A stretch of 64,000 bases of DNA, from contig NZ_SZQF01000001.1 in NCBI RefSeq assembly GCF_005869935.1, positions 1-64,000 of the forward strand, written 5' to 3'. Positions 17,029 to 26,300 of the stretch are shown here, piece after piece (the first letter of the stretch is position 1; every line of letters begins with the position of its first letter). Made by a program: the position numbers and the translations under genes. Under the pieces are notes generated by a model. It was not told where the DNA came from. It ran no database searches and worked only from the letters and a program-made list of their open reading frames with translations. Origin of the DNA: Winogradskyella algicola. Lineage in GTDB: Bacteria; Bacteroidota; Bacteroidia; Flavobacteriales; Flavobacteriaceae.

Positions 17029-17628
17029 TCAAATTATGTCTCTAAAAAAATATAAAAACAAAAAGAGCACAAGCCAAAGCAGGTCTACGAAATGCCAGAA
17101 ATTTGCCGCCAGTTCTAATCCCAACATATTGTTGGTGTTGTACTTTTGTTTAAAATGATTATAAATAACAACAAGTATACAAATTAAACCAGCAATGACG
17201 TGCAATATATGCACAACAGCTATCAAATAGATGTAAGACATTGTGATGTTACTTGTTGGACCAGTAAAATTGTATCCTGCTTGGATGATTTGTCTAAAAC
17301 CCTCAAACTGGCTAAAAACAAATCCAACTCCTAAAATAAAAGTAACTAACAACCATACGGTTGTCATTTGTCTGTTATTTTGTCTTAGTGCTTTTTTTGC
17401 TAATATAAAAGTTAAGCTACTCAACAATATAATAGCTACACTTATATAAAACGCGTTTGGTAGATCGTAACTGCTTAACCAATCTTTATCTTTTCTTTGT
17501 TTAGAGCTTACAATAAAAGCACTTATCAATGCCGAAAAGGACATTATTAAAGATCCTATACCAAACCAAAGCATCATTTTTTTTGATCTGGCTGTTTTTT
17601 CTTGACGTGTTCCTTCTGTTAAATCCAT
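17029..17628 (-). CDS. Cytochrome c oxidase subunit III (short form)
   Basis: The 199-residue product has five helices (about 20-40, 52-72, 88-110, 128-150, 175-197) and subunit III motifs EGFRQIIQAGYNF, AVVHILHVIAGL and FWHFVDLLWLVLFLFLYF. It lacks the first two helices of classical seven-helix subunit III, as common in bacterial short forms. It begins immediately after the cyoE stop (adjacent bases) and is followed by the longer subunit III gene after 36 nt. Having two subunit III-type genes side by side is usual in Flavobacteria; which one sits in the oxidase, or whether both do, cannot be told from sequence. Confidence 0.92.
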   Translation of the reverse strand: MDLTEGTRQEKTARSKKMMLWFGIGSLIMSFSALISAFIVSSKQRKDKDWLSSYDLPNAFYISVAIILLSSLTFILAKKALRQNNRQMTTVWLLVTFILGVGFVFSQFEGFRQIIQAGYNFTGPTSNITMSYIYLIAVVHILHVIAGLICILVVIYNHFKQKYNTNNMLGLELAANFWHFVDLLWLVLFLFLYFFRDII

Positions 17629-18522
17629 CTATCTCAAAAATTTATCTGCAACATATATAATTTGTAACATCGTAATATAAAATACGCTAGACAACATTAG
17701 TTGCTTAGCAGCTTTTACTGTTCGTTGTTTAAATAACCTTAATGCAAAAACCAACATCAGTACTCCTAATAAAAATACAACAACAGCACCTAGAATTGAT
17801 AGTTTTAAATCTCCTGTAAAACCAAATACAGGAATTATAGATACCAAAACTGTCCAAACGCTATACATAATTATCTGTACAGCTGTACCCTTATCTCGTT
17901 TTCCTGTTGGCAACATAAAAAATCCTCCCTTTTCATAATCATCAAATAAAAACCAACCGATTGACCAAAAATGCGGAAATTGCCAAAAGAATTGAATTGC
18001 GAATAATGTTCCTGGCTCAATACCAAATTCTCCTCGAGCTGCTACCCAACCTAGCATAAAAGGAATAGCTCCCGGTATAGCTCCTACAAACACAGACAAT
18101 GGTGTTTTTGTTTTTAGAGGTGTGTAAACACTTGTATATAAAAAAATGGAGATTGCTCCCCACATTGCTGTTTTTGGATTGATATTGTAAAGCGTAACAA
18201 TACCTAAAATTGTAAATGCGGTTGCAATAATAAATGCTGTATTAACAGACATACGACCTGCAGGAATAGGCCTGTTCTTTGTTCGATCCATTAAAGCATC
18301 TAAGTCTCGCTCAATAATTTGGTTATAGGCATTTGAAGCGCCAACCATAAAGTATCCTCCAAGAGCCAGAAGCATAAGCGTGGTATAATTTATAGTGTCT
18401 GCCCCCAACAAATATCCAGCCAGTGCAGAAAACACAACACTAACAGACAATCCCATTTTGGTGATTTCCTTAAAATCTGTTATTACAGAAGTTTTTGATA
18501 CCGAAGATTCTGTACTGCTCAA
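17629..18522 (-). CDS. cyoE: Heme o synthase (protoheme IX farnesyltransferase)
   Basis: The enzyme transfers a farnesyl group to heme b, giving heme o, the precursor of heme a for the oxidase. The 297-residue membrane protein of the UbiA family has many helices and the first prenyl-binding motif NQIIERDLDALMDRTKNRP, with the second conserved loop YTPLKTKTPLSVFVGAIPG and FWSIGWFLFDDYEKGG. The start is TTG at 18522; an in-frame stop lies three codons upstream and the next ATG (18456) would cut the conserved N-terminus. A full promoter (TTG-N20-TATCTTTG) sits 31 nt upstream, and the gene leads the oxidase subunit operon. Confidence 0.94.
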   Translation of the reverse strand: MSSTESSVSKTSVITDFKEITKMGLSVSVVFSALAGYLLGADTINYTTLMLLALGGYFMVGASNAYNQIIERDLDALMDRTKNRPIPAGRMSVNTAFIIATAFTILGIVTLYNINPKTAMWGAISIFLYTSVYTPLKTKTPLSVFVGAIPGAIPFMLGWVAARGEFGIEPGTLFAIQFFWQFPHFWSIGWFLFDDYEKGGFFMLPTGKRDKGTAVQIIMYSVWTVLVSIIPVFGFTGDLKLSILGAVVVFLLGVLMLVFALRLFKQRTVKAAKQLMLSSVFYITMLQIIYVADKFLR

Positions 18523-18553
18523 ATCTAGTTATTTGTCCTATTCTTAGCGAGTG

Positions 18554-18584
18554 CAAAGATACTTTGAAAAAAGGTTTTCACCAA
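18554..18584 (-). promoter_or_regulatory. Promoter of the cyoE-cox operon
   Basis: Minus strand: TTG (18584-18582), a 20-nt spacer, then TATCTTTG (18561-18554). This fits both Bacteroidetes primary sigma elements and their spacing. It would give a leader of about 27 nt. Confidence 0.8.
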
Positions 18585-18616
18585 CGCTATTAGAAAACTT
18601 TAATAAAGGTTAATCT

Positions 18617-20734
18617 TTAAAAATCGTTATACCAATTAAAAAGATCTGTTCGGATGCCTAAACTAAACCAAAGGGTGTTTGAGTCTGTTGTAGAAGAAGT
18701 AATAGTTTGCGGATTAAAATCTCGATAAATAATGTTGGCAAAAACTTTTAAATTCGTTTCAGGATTAAGTAAATAACCCACTTGCTGCTCCCACATAAAA
18801 CTATTGGTTTTATTTCCTTGTCCAATAGTTATTCCAACATTACCAACACGATCATTTTCGTTAGTGTAGATATCTCCACCATATGCAAAGCTATCTTCAT
18901 CAGTATTAAAATCGAAACCTCTTTGACCTATTATAAGCTTTGTATCTGCAAACCAACGTTTATAATTATAACGACCTATCAATACTAGTTCTCTAAAGTT
19001 TGCTCCCCAAAGATGAGCCATAGGCTGATTAAAATGACCATAGTTTAGAATTTCCGTGTTGTGTGAATACGTATAAGGGCGCACTTGATTATATTCTGCC
19101 TGAAGCAATAAATTATCTACTTTAAATGCATTGAAATATTTAGCACCTAACTGAAAACCAAACTTGTTTTTCCAGCTTTTATTTCCACCTGTGACATCAC
19201 TTAATGAAAATTCATCTAGTATAAATTGACCATAAAGATTTACCTTATTATTCCATTTATATTTTGCACTTAGACCCAAAATAGCATTTCCTGCTCCTTG
19301 TCCAGTTTGAAACTCAATGGCTCTAAAGAAAATAATTGGATTAAGATAATTAACATCAAAACCTCTACCGTTGGTATCTGCCCACATCACTGATTCAAAC
19401 AAGCCAATATTAAGCCTTTTGGAGACATTCCAGCTTAAATAATGATTTGCCATGTATTTTGTTAAAAAAGCGTCATCCACAACTACTTCTGGTCTAACAT
19501 CTTTAAGCCACATCCATGTGCTTGTATATTTTATTTTCCAAAATGTAGTATTTAATTTTAAAAAAGGATATGGACTCGCTACATCGCTTTGAAATAATGA
19601 ACGGTAACCATCACCAATAAAGTTTTTACCATGCCCAAACTGAATGTTTAGAAAATCTGCTGGCGTATAGGACAAATAAGCCTCTGCCACAGGATAGTCG
19701 TACGAATTTTCTTTAAACCTTTTTCCAATACCTCTACCAGGAATTATTGCAGGATCAGGACCAAAAGCCCTCAAACTTTCTGCATATGCATTAAAATAAT
19801 CTGCAAACCTGCCTTGGCTTTCGTACACAGAAGTCGATATATTAAAGCGCTTGCCGAATCCTGCTTGTATAAATACACCTCTAGTGTTATTCCAAGTACC
19901 ATCGTCACCCTCAGTTTCTGCACCAAGTTGTAAATCTACTATTGGATCTACTGTAAACCAGTAATCTTTTCCTTGTACCTGCACCAAATGCTCATTATAA
20001 AGCTTTCTCCCAAACCAACTATCGGTTGCTTTTGCCAGACTTTCTTTTTCTGCTTTAATGTCATAATATTTTGCAACATCTGTATGGACAAATGGTTTAG
20101 CAGCAGTATGACTATTAGTACCAATGGCATTCATTTCGTCATCAAAACGTGCATAATACGAATGTGTAAAAGGTATGTTTAACTGACTACTATACTCTAA
20201 CTTTTCATAAGGTTTGAGACTTGCATTAACGTTATCAAACTCATCAGACAATGTTGCATTTAAGCTATCTTCTTCTTTAAAATTGGCATCTTTTTGAATG
20301 CCTTCTTCTCTACCTTCAGTTTCCTTAGTTGGTTTTTCTAAAGGTATCGCTATGCTTAAACTGTATTGAACAAAAGTAGGCTTAGAATTATATGTTGCTG
20401 GTTTTATTTTAGGTAAAGCGTCAAAGACGCGTTTACTTTCTTCCTTCAATTCGTCATAGATAGCATCTACATAAATAACCCTGAACTCTCCTTCTTTACT
20501 AACTTCGAAAAGAACCTGAACATCACCTGTATAATCTTCATTGGAAACAATTTCAGGGATTTTAAAATTGTTATAAATGAAATTGTTTAATGTAAAATTG
20601 AAACACGGTTTTAATTGATCTACACTTAGTGAATCACATTCACTAAAAACTGGTGGCTTTTCGTAAGTTGATAGTGTTTGCGCATTACTCCAAAAAGAAA
20701 TTAATAAAACCGCAACAAGCCAAATATGCTTCAT
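18617..20734 (-). CDS. remB: Gliding motility RemB-like outer-membrane protein
   Basis: The 705-residue product has a signal peptide (MKHIWLVAVLLISFWSNAQ), an N-terminal segment resembling the C-terminal domain of TonB (about 25-140: FSECDSLS, GDVQVLFEVSKEGEFRVIYV, PKIKPATYN, SIAIPL) and a long beta-rich part (about 230-705) with alternating aromatic strands, such as YSHNTEILNYGHFNQPMAH, and a last strand ending LGIRTDLFNWYNDF, as in outer-membrane barrels. Protein pattern and position near sprA, gcvH, vanZ and tonB match RemB of Flavobacterium johnsoniae as I recall it. ATG 20734 is preferred over TTG 20746. Its biochemical role in gliding is unknown; a Wzi-like barrel is the alternative reading. 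Confidence 0.75.
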   Translation of the reverse strand: MKHIWLVAVLLISFWSNAQTLSTYEKPPVFSECDSLSVDQLKPCFNFTLNNFIYNNFKIPEIVSNEDYTGDVQVLFEVSKEGEFRVIYVDAIYDELKEESKRVFDALPKIKPATYNSKPTFVQYSLSIAIPLEKPTKETEGREEGIQKDANFKEEDSLNATLSDEFDNVNASLKPYEKLEYSSQLNIPFTHSYYARFDDEMNAIGTNSHTAAKPFVHTDVAKYYDIKAEKESLAKATDSWFGRKLYNEHLVQVQGKDYWFTVDPIVDLQLGAETEGDDGTWNNTRGVFIQAGFGKRFNISTSVYESQGRFADYFNAYAESLRAFGPDPAIIPGRGIGKRFKENSYDYPVAEAYLSYTPADFLNIQFGHGKNFIGDGYRSLFQSDVASPYPFLKLNTTFWKIKYTSTWMWLKDVRPEVVVDDAFLTKYMANHYLSWNVSKRLNIGLFESVMWADTNGRGFDVNYLNPIIFFRAIEFQTGQGAGNAILGLSAKYKWNNKVNLYGQFILDEFSLSDVTGGNKSWKNKFGFQLGAKYFNAFKVDNLLLQAEYNQVRPYTYSHNTEILNYGHFNQPMAHLWGANFRELVLIGRYNYKRWFADTKLIIGQRGFDFNTDEDSFAYGGDIYTNENDRVGNVGITIGQGNKTNSFMWEQQVGYLLNPETNLKVFANIIYRDFNPQTITSSTTDSNTLWFSLGIRTDLFNWYNDF

Positions 20735-20792
20735 AAAACAGATCAATTATTAGTGCTCGAAAGATACTTATTTTTTTTAGTAACCCTAAAAC

Positions 20793-20822
20793 AAAAAAAC
20801 CGTTACTGCTAGTAACGGTTTT
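20793..20822 (-). terminator. Terminator after the first tonB (20843)
   Basis: AACCGTTACT pairs with AGTAACGGTT around a GC-T loop; on the minus strand it is followed by TTTTTTTG. It separates this tonB from the remB-like gene. Confidence 0.85.
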
Positions 20823-20842
20823 AAAAAATATGTAGTTTGTAT

Positions 20843-21637
20843 TTAGTCTCTCACCATAAATTTAATTGGCAGATTATAGATAACACCAACTGGTTTATCT
20901 TGTTGGTAGCCAGGCTTCATCATAGGTATCTTATTAATAACTCGCAATGCCTCTTTTTCTAGTACTGGATGCGGTGTTCTAATTTTAACATTAGTAATGT
21001 TTCCATTCTTATCTACAGTAAATTGCGTTTGAATTTTCTGTAAGCCAGATATACCATGGTCGCTCGCAACGTCTGTATTAAACCTCTTACTTACAAGTTT
21101 ACTTATCTTGTCTGACATACACTTCTTTCTGTCAGCATTCGTTTTCTTTTTTTCACACCCAGGATAGATTGGCGCCTTTTCTATCTTGTAAAAAGGCACA
21201 TCAACAGGTTCAGGAATCTTTTCTACAACAATGTCTTCTGGTCTTGTAATCGGTTGATCAGAGGGTTTAGGATCATCTGGTGTGAAAATTTTTTGCTCTA
21301 CGTCTGGTGTGTTGTTTTCAACTTCTTTATAAACATCTTTTAACTCTGTACTTCTTTCAACTTTAGGTTCGTTTTTTTTCTGAACAACCTCCTCAACACG
21401 ATAATCTGGCGCTACATCAATAGTTGCCACATCATTAATTTCTACAGCATCAATTGTTACCTTTTTCTCTTGAAACTGCATTTCAAACAGTCCATAGGTA
21501 GCCAATAAACAAAGAATCAACCCTATTTGGAAATATAGGGTTGAGTTTTTTTGTAAATTTGCATCATGCTTTTGTGGTTTTCTCACCTCAGCAGTACTCT
21601 GACCAGTACTATTGAGATTTTTTTTCGAATTTTTCAT
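20843..21637 (-). CDS. tonB: Energy transducer TonB (paralogue 1)
   Basis: TonB carries proton-motive energy from ExbBD to outer-membrane receptors. This 264-residue form has a cytoplasmic basic N-terminus, one membrane helix (YFQIGLILCLLATYGLFEMQF, about 33-53), a Pro/Glu/Lys-rich periplasmic linker, and a TonB C-terminal domain (about 165-264) with PIYPGCEKKK, TQFTVDKNGNITNVKI, PHPVLEKEALRVINKIPMMK and YNLPIKFMV. It shares this layout with the gene 121 nt upstream, clearly a tandem duplication. Terminators on both sides suggest it is transcribed alone. A plus-strand hairpin with T-run lies within its 5' part (21518-21552). Confidence 0.94.
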   Translation of the reverse strand: MKNSKKNLNSTGQSTAEVRKPQKHDANLQKNSTLYFQIGLILCLLATYGLFEMQFQEKKVTIDAVEINDVATIDVAPDYRVEEVVQKKNEPKVERSTELKDVYKEVENNTPDVEQKIFTPDDPKPSDQPITRPEDIVVEKIPEPVDVPFYKIEKAPIYPGCEKKKTNADRKKCMSDKISKLVSKRFNTDVASDHGISGLQKIQTQFTVDKNGNITNVKIRTPHPVLEKEALRVINKIPMMKPGYQQDKPVGVIYNLPIKFMVRD

Positions 21638-21696
21638 AATACGTATTATTTAAAATGTTAATATTATGATAAAGTCACAATAAGCATACCAAAAAG

Positions 21697-21730
21697 AAAA
21701 TCCCGTCCAATTAATTTTGAACGGGATTTT
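21697..21730 (-). terminator. Terminator between the two tonB genes
   Basis: AAAATCCCGT and ACGGGATTTT form the main stem, with an inner CAA/TTG extension after one mismatch. On the minus strand it ends the upstream tonB transcript. Confidence 0.85.
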
Positions 21731-21758
21731 TATAATAAGATAATATCTTTTGTCTAAT

Positions 21759-22487
21759 CTAATCTTGTACTTGGAATACAATTGGAATTGAGAAAGGCAT
21801 AACTACAGCTTTACCTCTTTGCTTACCAGGCTTCATTTTTGGAAGCTTAGCCAAAACTTTCTGAGCTTCTTTCTCTAAAGCTGGGTGTGGACCACGTGTC
21901 TGAATCGCAGTAACATTTCCGTTTTTATCAACTTTAAACCTACAAAAGATTCTTTTCTTTCCTGGAGCCAATCCTAAGTCTTGTGCTAATTCTGTATTAA
22001 ATTTTCTTTGAATAAATTTATTTACCTTTTCATTCATACATTCTTTCTTAGCAGCATTCCCTTTTTCGTTTTCACAACCAGGAAAAACAGCTACGTTTTC
22101 AATAACGTGAAAAGGTACTTCTAAATCTTCCTCTACTTCTTCTACTTCTACCTCTTCTACTTCTACTATTTCTGTTTCCATTTCAGTTTCTGTAGACTCA
22201 ATAACGGTTTCTTCTACTTCTACCTCATCTTCAACTACCTCGATCACTTCAGGCGCTGCTGGTGGTGGTGGAGGTGGAGGTGGTGGAGTAACAATCTGTT
22301 CTGTTATTGGTGCTTCTTCTTCAAACTCATCATCTAGATTAAGCGTATCGGCAACAACATCAGCTTTATCATAAGTCTTGTAGTTTATTGCCATGTAAGT
22401 GATACCTAGCATGAGTGCTAATCCTACAGCAAAATACAAAGAACTGTTTCTGCTTACATCTGATTTTGGATTCTTCTTAGGTTCCAT
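21759..22487 (-). CDS. tonB: Energy transducer TonB (paralogue 2)
   Basis: The 242-residue protein has the membrane helix YFAVGLALMLGITYMAINY (about 16-34), a run of nine prolines followed by AAPE at about 66-78, a strongly acidic linker made of repeated EVE/VEV units (about 80-125), and a TonB C-terminal domain with AVFPGCENEKGN, CRFKVDKNGNVTAIQ, PHPALEKEAQKVLAKLPKMK and PFSIPIVFQ. In contrast to paralogue 1, the linker is acidic rather than mixed. It stands 65 nt after vanZ on the same strand; no clear -7 box was found in that gap, so read-through from gcvH-vanZ is possible. Confidence 0.94.
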   Translation of the reverse strand: MEPKKNPKSDVSRNSSLYFAVGLALMLGITYMAINYKTYDKADVVADTLNLDDEFEEEAPITEQIVTPPPPPPPPPAAPEVIEVVEDEVEVEETVIESTETEMETEIVEVEEVEVEEVEEDLEVPFHVIENVAVFPGCENEKGNAAKKECMNEKVNKFIQRKFNTELAQDLGLAPGKKRIFCRFKVDKNGNVTAIQTRGPHPALEKEAQKVLAKLPKMKPGKQRGKAVVMPFSIPIVFQVQD

Positions 22488-22552
22488 ATTAAACTTTATT
22501 TTAAAGAGTTGCTAATTTAATTAAATAATAAGAAAAAAAGCAAAACTTCTAT

Positions 22553-22915
22553 TTATTTTAACTTTATTATATCTAATCTTGCTGCAATTAACGTGCCAAC
22601 TACAACACCCAAACAGTTTGCTAACAAATCGTATGTGTCATAGGTACGGTTTTGATTGAGTTGATGTTGCATAAGCTCTAACAAAACCCCAAACAAAATG
22701 ACAACGACAAATACAAACCATAATGTTTGCTTTTTATGACTTGGTTTAAAATAGGTTGTCCATAAACCAGCCAAACCAGCATAGGCTATGAAATGATATA
22801 TTTTATCATCAAAGGAAGAGCCTAAACTTGGTACTCCATTTAGATTTATAAACGTTGCAATAATCAGTGCTAATGTATAGATAACAGCAACTGATAACAG
22901 CAGTTTTCTAAGCAC
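22553..22915 (-). CDS. VanZ family membrane protein
   Basis: The 120-residue product has four helices (about 3-25, 38-55, 63-85, 97-115) and VanZ-like elements: [17 protein letters not shown] after helix one, [23 protein letters not shown] before the last helix. VanZ proteins of glycopeptide resistance have unknown mechanism; family members like this one occur without any resistance genes and should not be read as resistance. The start is GTG at 22915 and overlaps the gcvH end by 8 nt, so translation is probably coupled to gcvH. Confidence 0.88.
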   Translation of the reverse strand: MLRKLLLSVAVIYTLALIIATFINLNGVPSLGSSFDDKIYHFIAYAGLAGLWTTYFKPSHKKQTLWFVFVVVILFGVLLELMQHQLNQNRTYDTYDLLANCLGVVVGTLIAARLDIIKLK

Positions 22916-23288
22916 TTATTAAAGCTTTATAATCTTCAGCAGATAATAAATCATCTACTTGAGATGCATCAGAAAATTTTAATTTAATCATCCAACCGTC
23001 ACCATAAGGGTCTGCATTTACCTTTTCTGGCTCGTCTTCAAGACTTTCGTTAAACTCAACAATCTCGCCAGATAATGGTAAAAATAAATCTGAAACAGTC
23101 TTTACAGCTTCAACCGTACCAAACACTTCTTCTGCCTCTAAAGTTTCGTCTACAGTTTCAACTTCTACATAAACAATATCTCCTAACTCTCCTTGGGCAA
23201 AATCTGTAATACCTACTATGGCGATATCACCTTCTATTTTTATCCACTCGTGGTCTTTGGTGTACTTTAATTCTGATGGTATATTCAT
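22908..23288 (-). CDS. gcvH: Glycine cleavage system H protein
   Basis: GcvH is the lipoylated shuttle between the P, T and L proteins of glycine cleavage. This 126-residue protein has the family start [31 protein letters not shown], and the lipoyl-lysine motif [11 protein letters not shown] with the modified lysine at 63, ending [12 protein letters not shown]. The other glycine cleavage genes are not in the window. A consensus promoter (TTG-N20-TACTTTTG) lies in the short gap after sprA, so gcvH starts a new transcript that includes vanZ. Confidence 0.97.
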   Translation of the reverse strand: MNIPSELKYTKDHEWIKIEGDIAIVGITDFAQGELGDIVYVEVETVDETLEAEEVFGTVEAVKTVSDLFLPLSGEIVEFNESLEDEPEKVNADPYGDGWMIKLKFSDASQVDDLLSAEDYKALISA

Positions 23289-23315
23289 CTTAAAATGTAT
23301 AATATATTAGTGCAA

Positions 23316-23346
23316 CAAAAGTAATTTTTTAATTGCTTGTTTTCAA
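23316..23346 (-). promoter_or_regulatory. Promoter of gcvH-vanZ
   Basis: Minus strand: TTG (23346-23344), 20-nt spacer, TACTTTTG (23323-23316). Both elements and spacing fit the Bacteroidetes consensus. It lies between the sprA stop and gcvH ATG, with a leader of about 23 nt. Confidence 0.8.
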
Positions 23347-23361
23347 ACCAAAATCTCAAAA

Positions 23362-26300
23362 TTAATTTCCAAAGTTATATCGTAGCGTAATACCAGACCT
23401 TAATGAGGTTTGCGGGAATGATGTAGATATTGCAAAATCTGAGAAAGTATAATCAAAATAGAAAATAGCTGTTAGGTTTTTACTGAATGCATAGTCTGCT
23501 GAAAACTTTCCGCTCCATATAGTTTGCCCTGCCGTTATTTGATTGTTATCTAAATCTAAATATCTAATAATTGTTTTATTATCTCTTACTGAGATATCTG
23601 CCCTCATGTTTAAATCGCTCTTCACAACTTGTTTTGAACCTGCCAAAGCAGATCTAATTCTAAGGTCCTTTATACGATAACCCAAGCCTAACGTATATTC
23701 CTGACCCTGAATCTCAGTAAGCAAATTGTTATCAAAACTTAACGACAACATTCTGTCTTTTTGAATTTCTGCCAAGACTTTAATAGAATTTTTCATTTCA
23801 AACTCTAAACGAACCAACGGACTAAATTGCTCTTCTAAATTGATATTGCTGTAGAGTGTTCTATTTTTTAAATTTCCATTAGCATCTTGGTTTGCAGGAT
23901 TTATTGACCCTACTCCTGTACCTGAATCTACTACTAAATTATCTACCGAATCATCATAATCTAGGTTAGTTCTAAACTGATTAATTGTATATCTGGATCT
24001 ATAACCATGCTGAATTGAAAAACGTCTAAAGGTCTTTTTAAACCAAGGGATTTTCATTAATCCAGTATACTTTAGAGTCCAATTTGGTATAGGCACATCT
24101 CTAAATGCTCTTGTGCTTACCTTTTCTGGATTAGTACCATGGTAAGCCGAAAGAAATGCAGGCAACAATACACGCTGGCTGTTCTTTCCAAATCCTATCG
24201 GATAACCTTCTGCATCTGTATTAAATGGTGTATTCCCGTAGAATTCTCTTGCAAGACGGTTAGCAATTATTAATCTATTGTCTCTAAATTCATCAAAAGC
24301 ATCAGATTGGTTTTCATCACTTTTGCCAAATGCTGTCTTAATTAATGCTGTAGATATGTTGAAATTACCAAACGTATTTGGTGTAAGAGGAACATAAGTT
24401 AATTCATCATCAATTTCATCAACTCTAAAGTTTTCTGTGAAGTTCTCTGCGTAGGTTCTGTTTCCTATTAAATCGATTTTTAAATCGCGCATTGGCTCAA
24501 CATTAACAGAATAATCTAAAGTTGTGTTTTTTACTGATGTGAACTGTTGATTAAAATCCGGGAATCTTGTTAACCATCCATTTCTCGCTACTAAATCTCT
24601 AATATCTCTTTGACTACCAAAGGTGTAACCCCAGGTTGGCCTTAACGTTCCTATAAAACCAGGTGTTGGTAAATATCCTGGTAAATATGTACCATTAGTT
24701 TCACTATAACCAAATTGAATACGCTTTACCATAGTAATAATATCTACCAATGTATTGTAAGCTTTCTTTCCTGTACTCAACTTACTAGGATCTCTCTTTT
24801 GATCGTTTTTGCTTAAAGATTTATCTGTATCTGGTGTTGCAGCTCTTGCTTTAGCCCTTGTATTTCTTGATCTTCCTCGCCTGTTATTTTTTCTAACCAA
24901 ACCTATGGACTTATAAAAAGTCTCCATGTTTAAGGTAGAGTTAATATTATGGGTATTAGAATTTTGTATAGAATGTCCTAAGTTGAATGTTCCGATATCG
25001 GTTACTAAATTTTCATTTAAATCTGAACCTTTTTGCCATTGAAATGCGCCGTTATATGTATAGGTAGTTCTTAAGAAGCTTAAAGCAGGAATCTTGTATA
25101 ATGGCAATTCATAATTAACTTGAAGCTGTTGCGTTTGGAAATTTGGATCACCAAAATCAAAGAAACCATCCCAAACATCTAGTGTTGGATCTTGTCTTCC
25201 ATTGAGTTGGTCATCAATAAAGTAATTCCTAACAATGTTTGTATTGGCTGCAGTAAAATTAAGACTTAATGCATCTGTTAGATTGTAATTAATGACGTAC
25301 TGAAAATCAAAAGTGTAGTTTCTTCTAAACAATTCTTCAATACCAATATTATCTCCTCCGAGCTCTACTTCTCTGAACTTTTGTTTACTAAACTGCCTAT
25401 TAATATCTGTATTTACCGAAATGTTAGATGGCAATAAATTAAGGTTGAAATCTTTTAGAATCTTCCAATACTTTCCTGTAAATAAAGAATCATTCTTTTT
25501 AAATGGTTCTATTCTGGCAGGCTCAAAAGCATAATTATAATTAACACCTGCTCTTATGTTCTGGTCTAAAGAATTTTCAATTTCAAAATCACGATGCTCA
25601 ACTTTATTGTACGAATAGTTAAAGGTTAAGTTTTCTACGTCATAGAAACGTTGTTTCTTTTCTCCTGTGCGCTGTTTTCTAACTCCAATAAAGTTAATAC
25701 TCTTTCGTTTTGTATAATTCTCATTTACTCTAAGTATAGAATCTTGATTGGTAGTATTATCTAGCTGCGTTTGTAGTTCTATATCTCTGTAATACTCGTC
25801 GAATTGAGGTGTAATAATTTCTTCACTTTGCGAATAATTAAACGGAATTTGAATTCCCCATTTCTTAGGCAATAATTGTCCAAGCTGTACATTGGTAACA
25901 ACGTCGTATTGTTTTACATCTTCTCTACTTCGCTCGTTTGGTGATTGCTCTATACCACCAAAACCAATAGTACTGCGTCTACCTGTAGCACTAATATCTG
26001 CAAAGTCTGCTATATTAGAATCCATACTCACAACAGCAGCCCAACCACCTTCGTTTTCTAAATCGGACATACGCAACTCATTAAACCAAACTTCACCACA
26101 TGCATTTGTACCAGTTACACCAGAATTCTTAAGACCAACCATAAGTACTCTAATATCACCAAAATTAGGATTACCTTTTATTGCGACACGTTGTTGCCCT
26201 GTAGGTAAAGGAGAAAATTCTGCAACTGGTGTTTCATTTAGCACACCATCTACAACATCGTAAAATGTTGGGTCTTCATTAGATAAAGTTTGATCAAAAA

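Noticed and set aside
22258..22290. GGTGGTGGTGGAGG tract as a possible G-quadruplex
   Set aside because: It is the codon run for the poly-proline linker of TonB; runs are only two G long, so the protein explains it.
22553..22915. VanZ as a glycopeptide resistance gene
   Set aside because: No vanA/H/X neighbours; VanZ-like proteins are widespread housekeeping membrane proteins.
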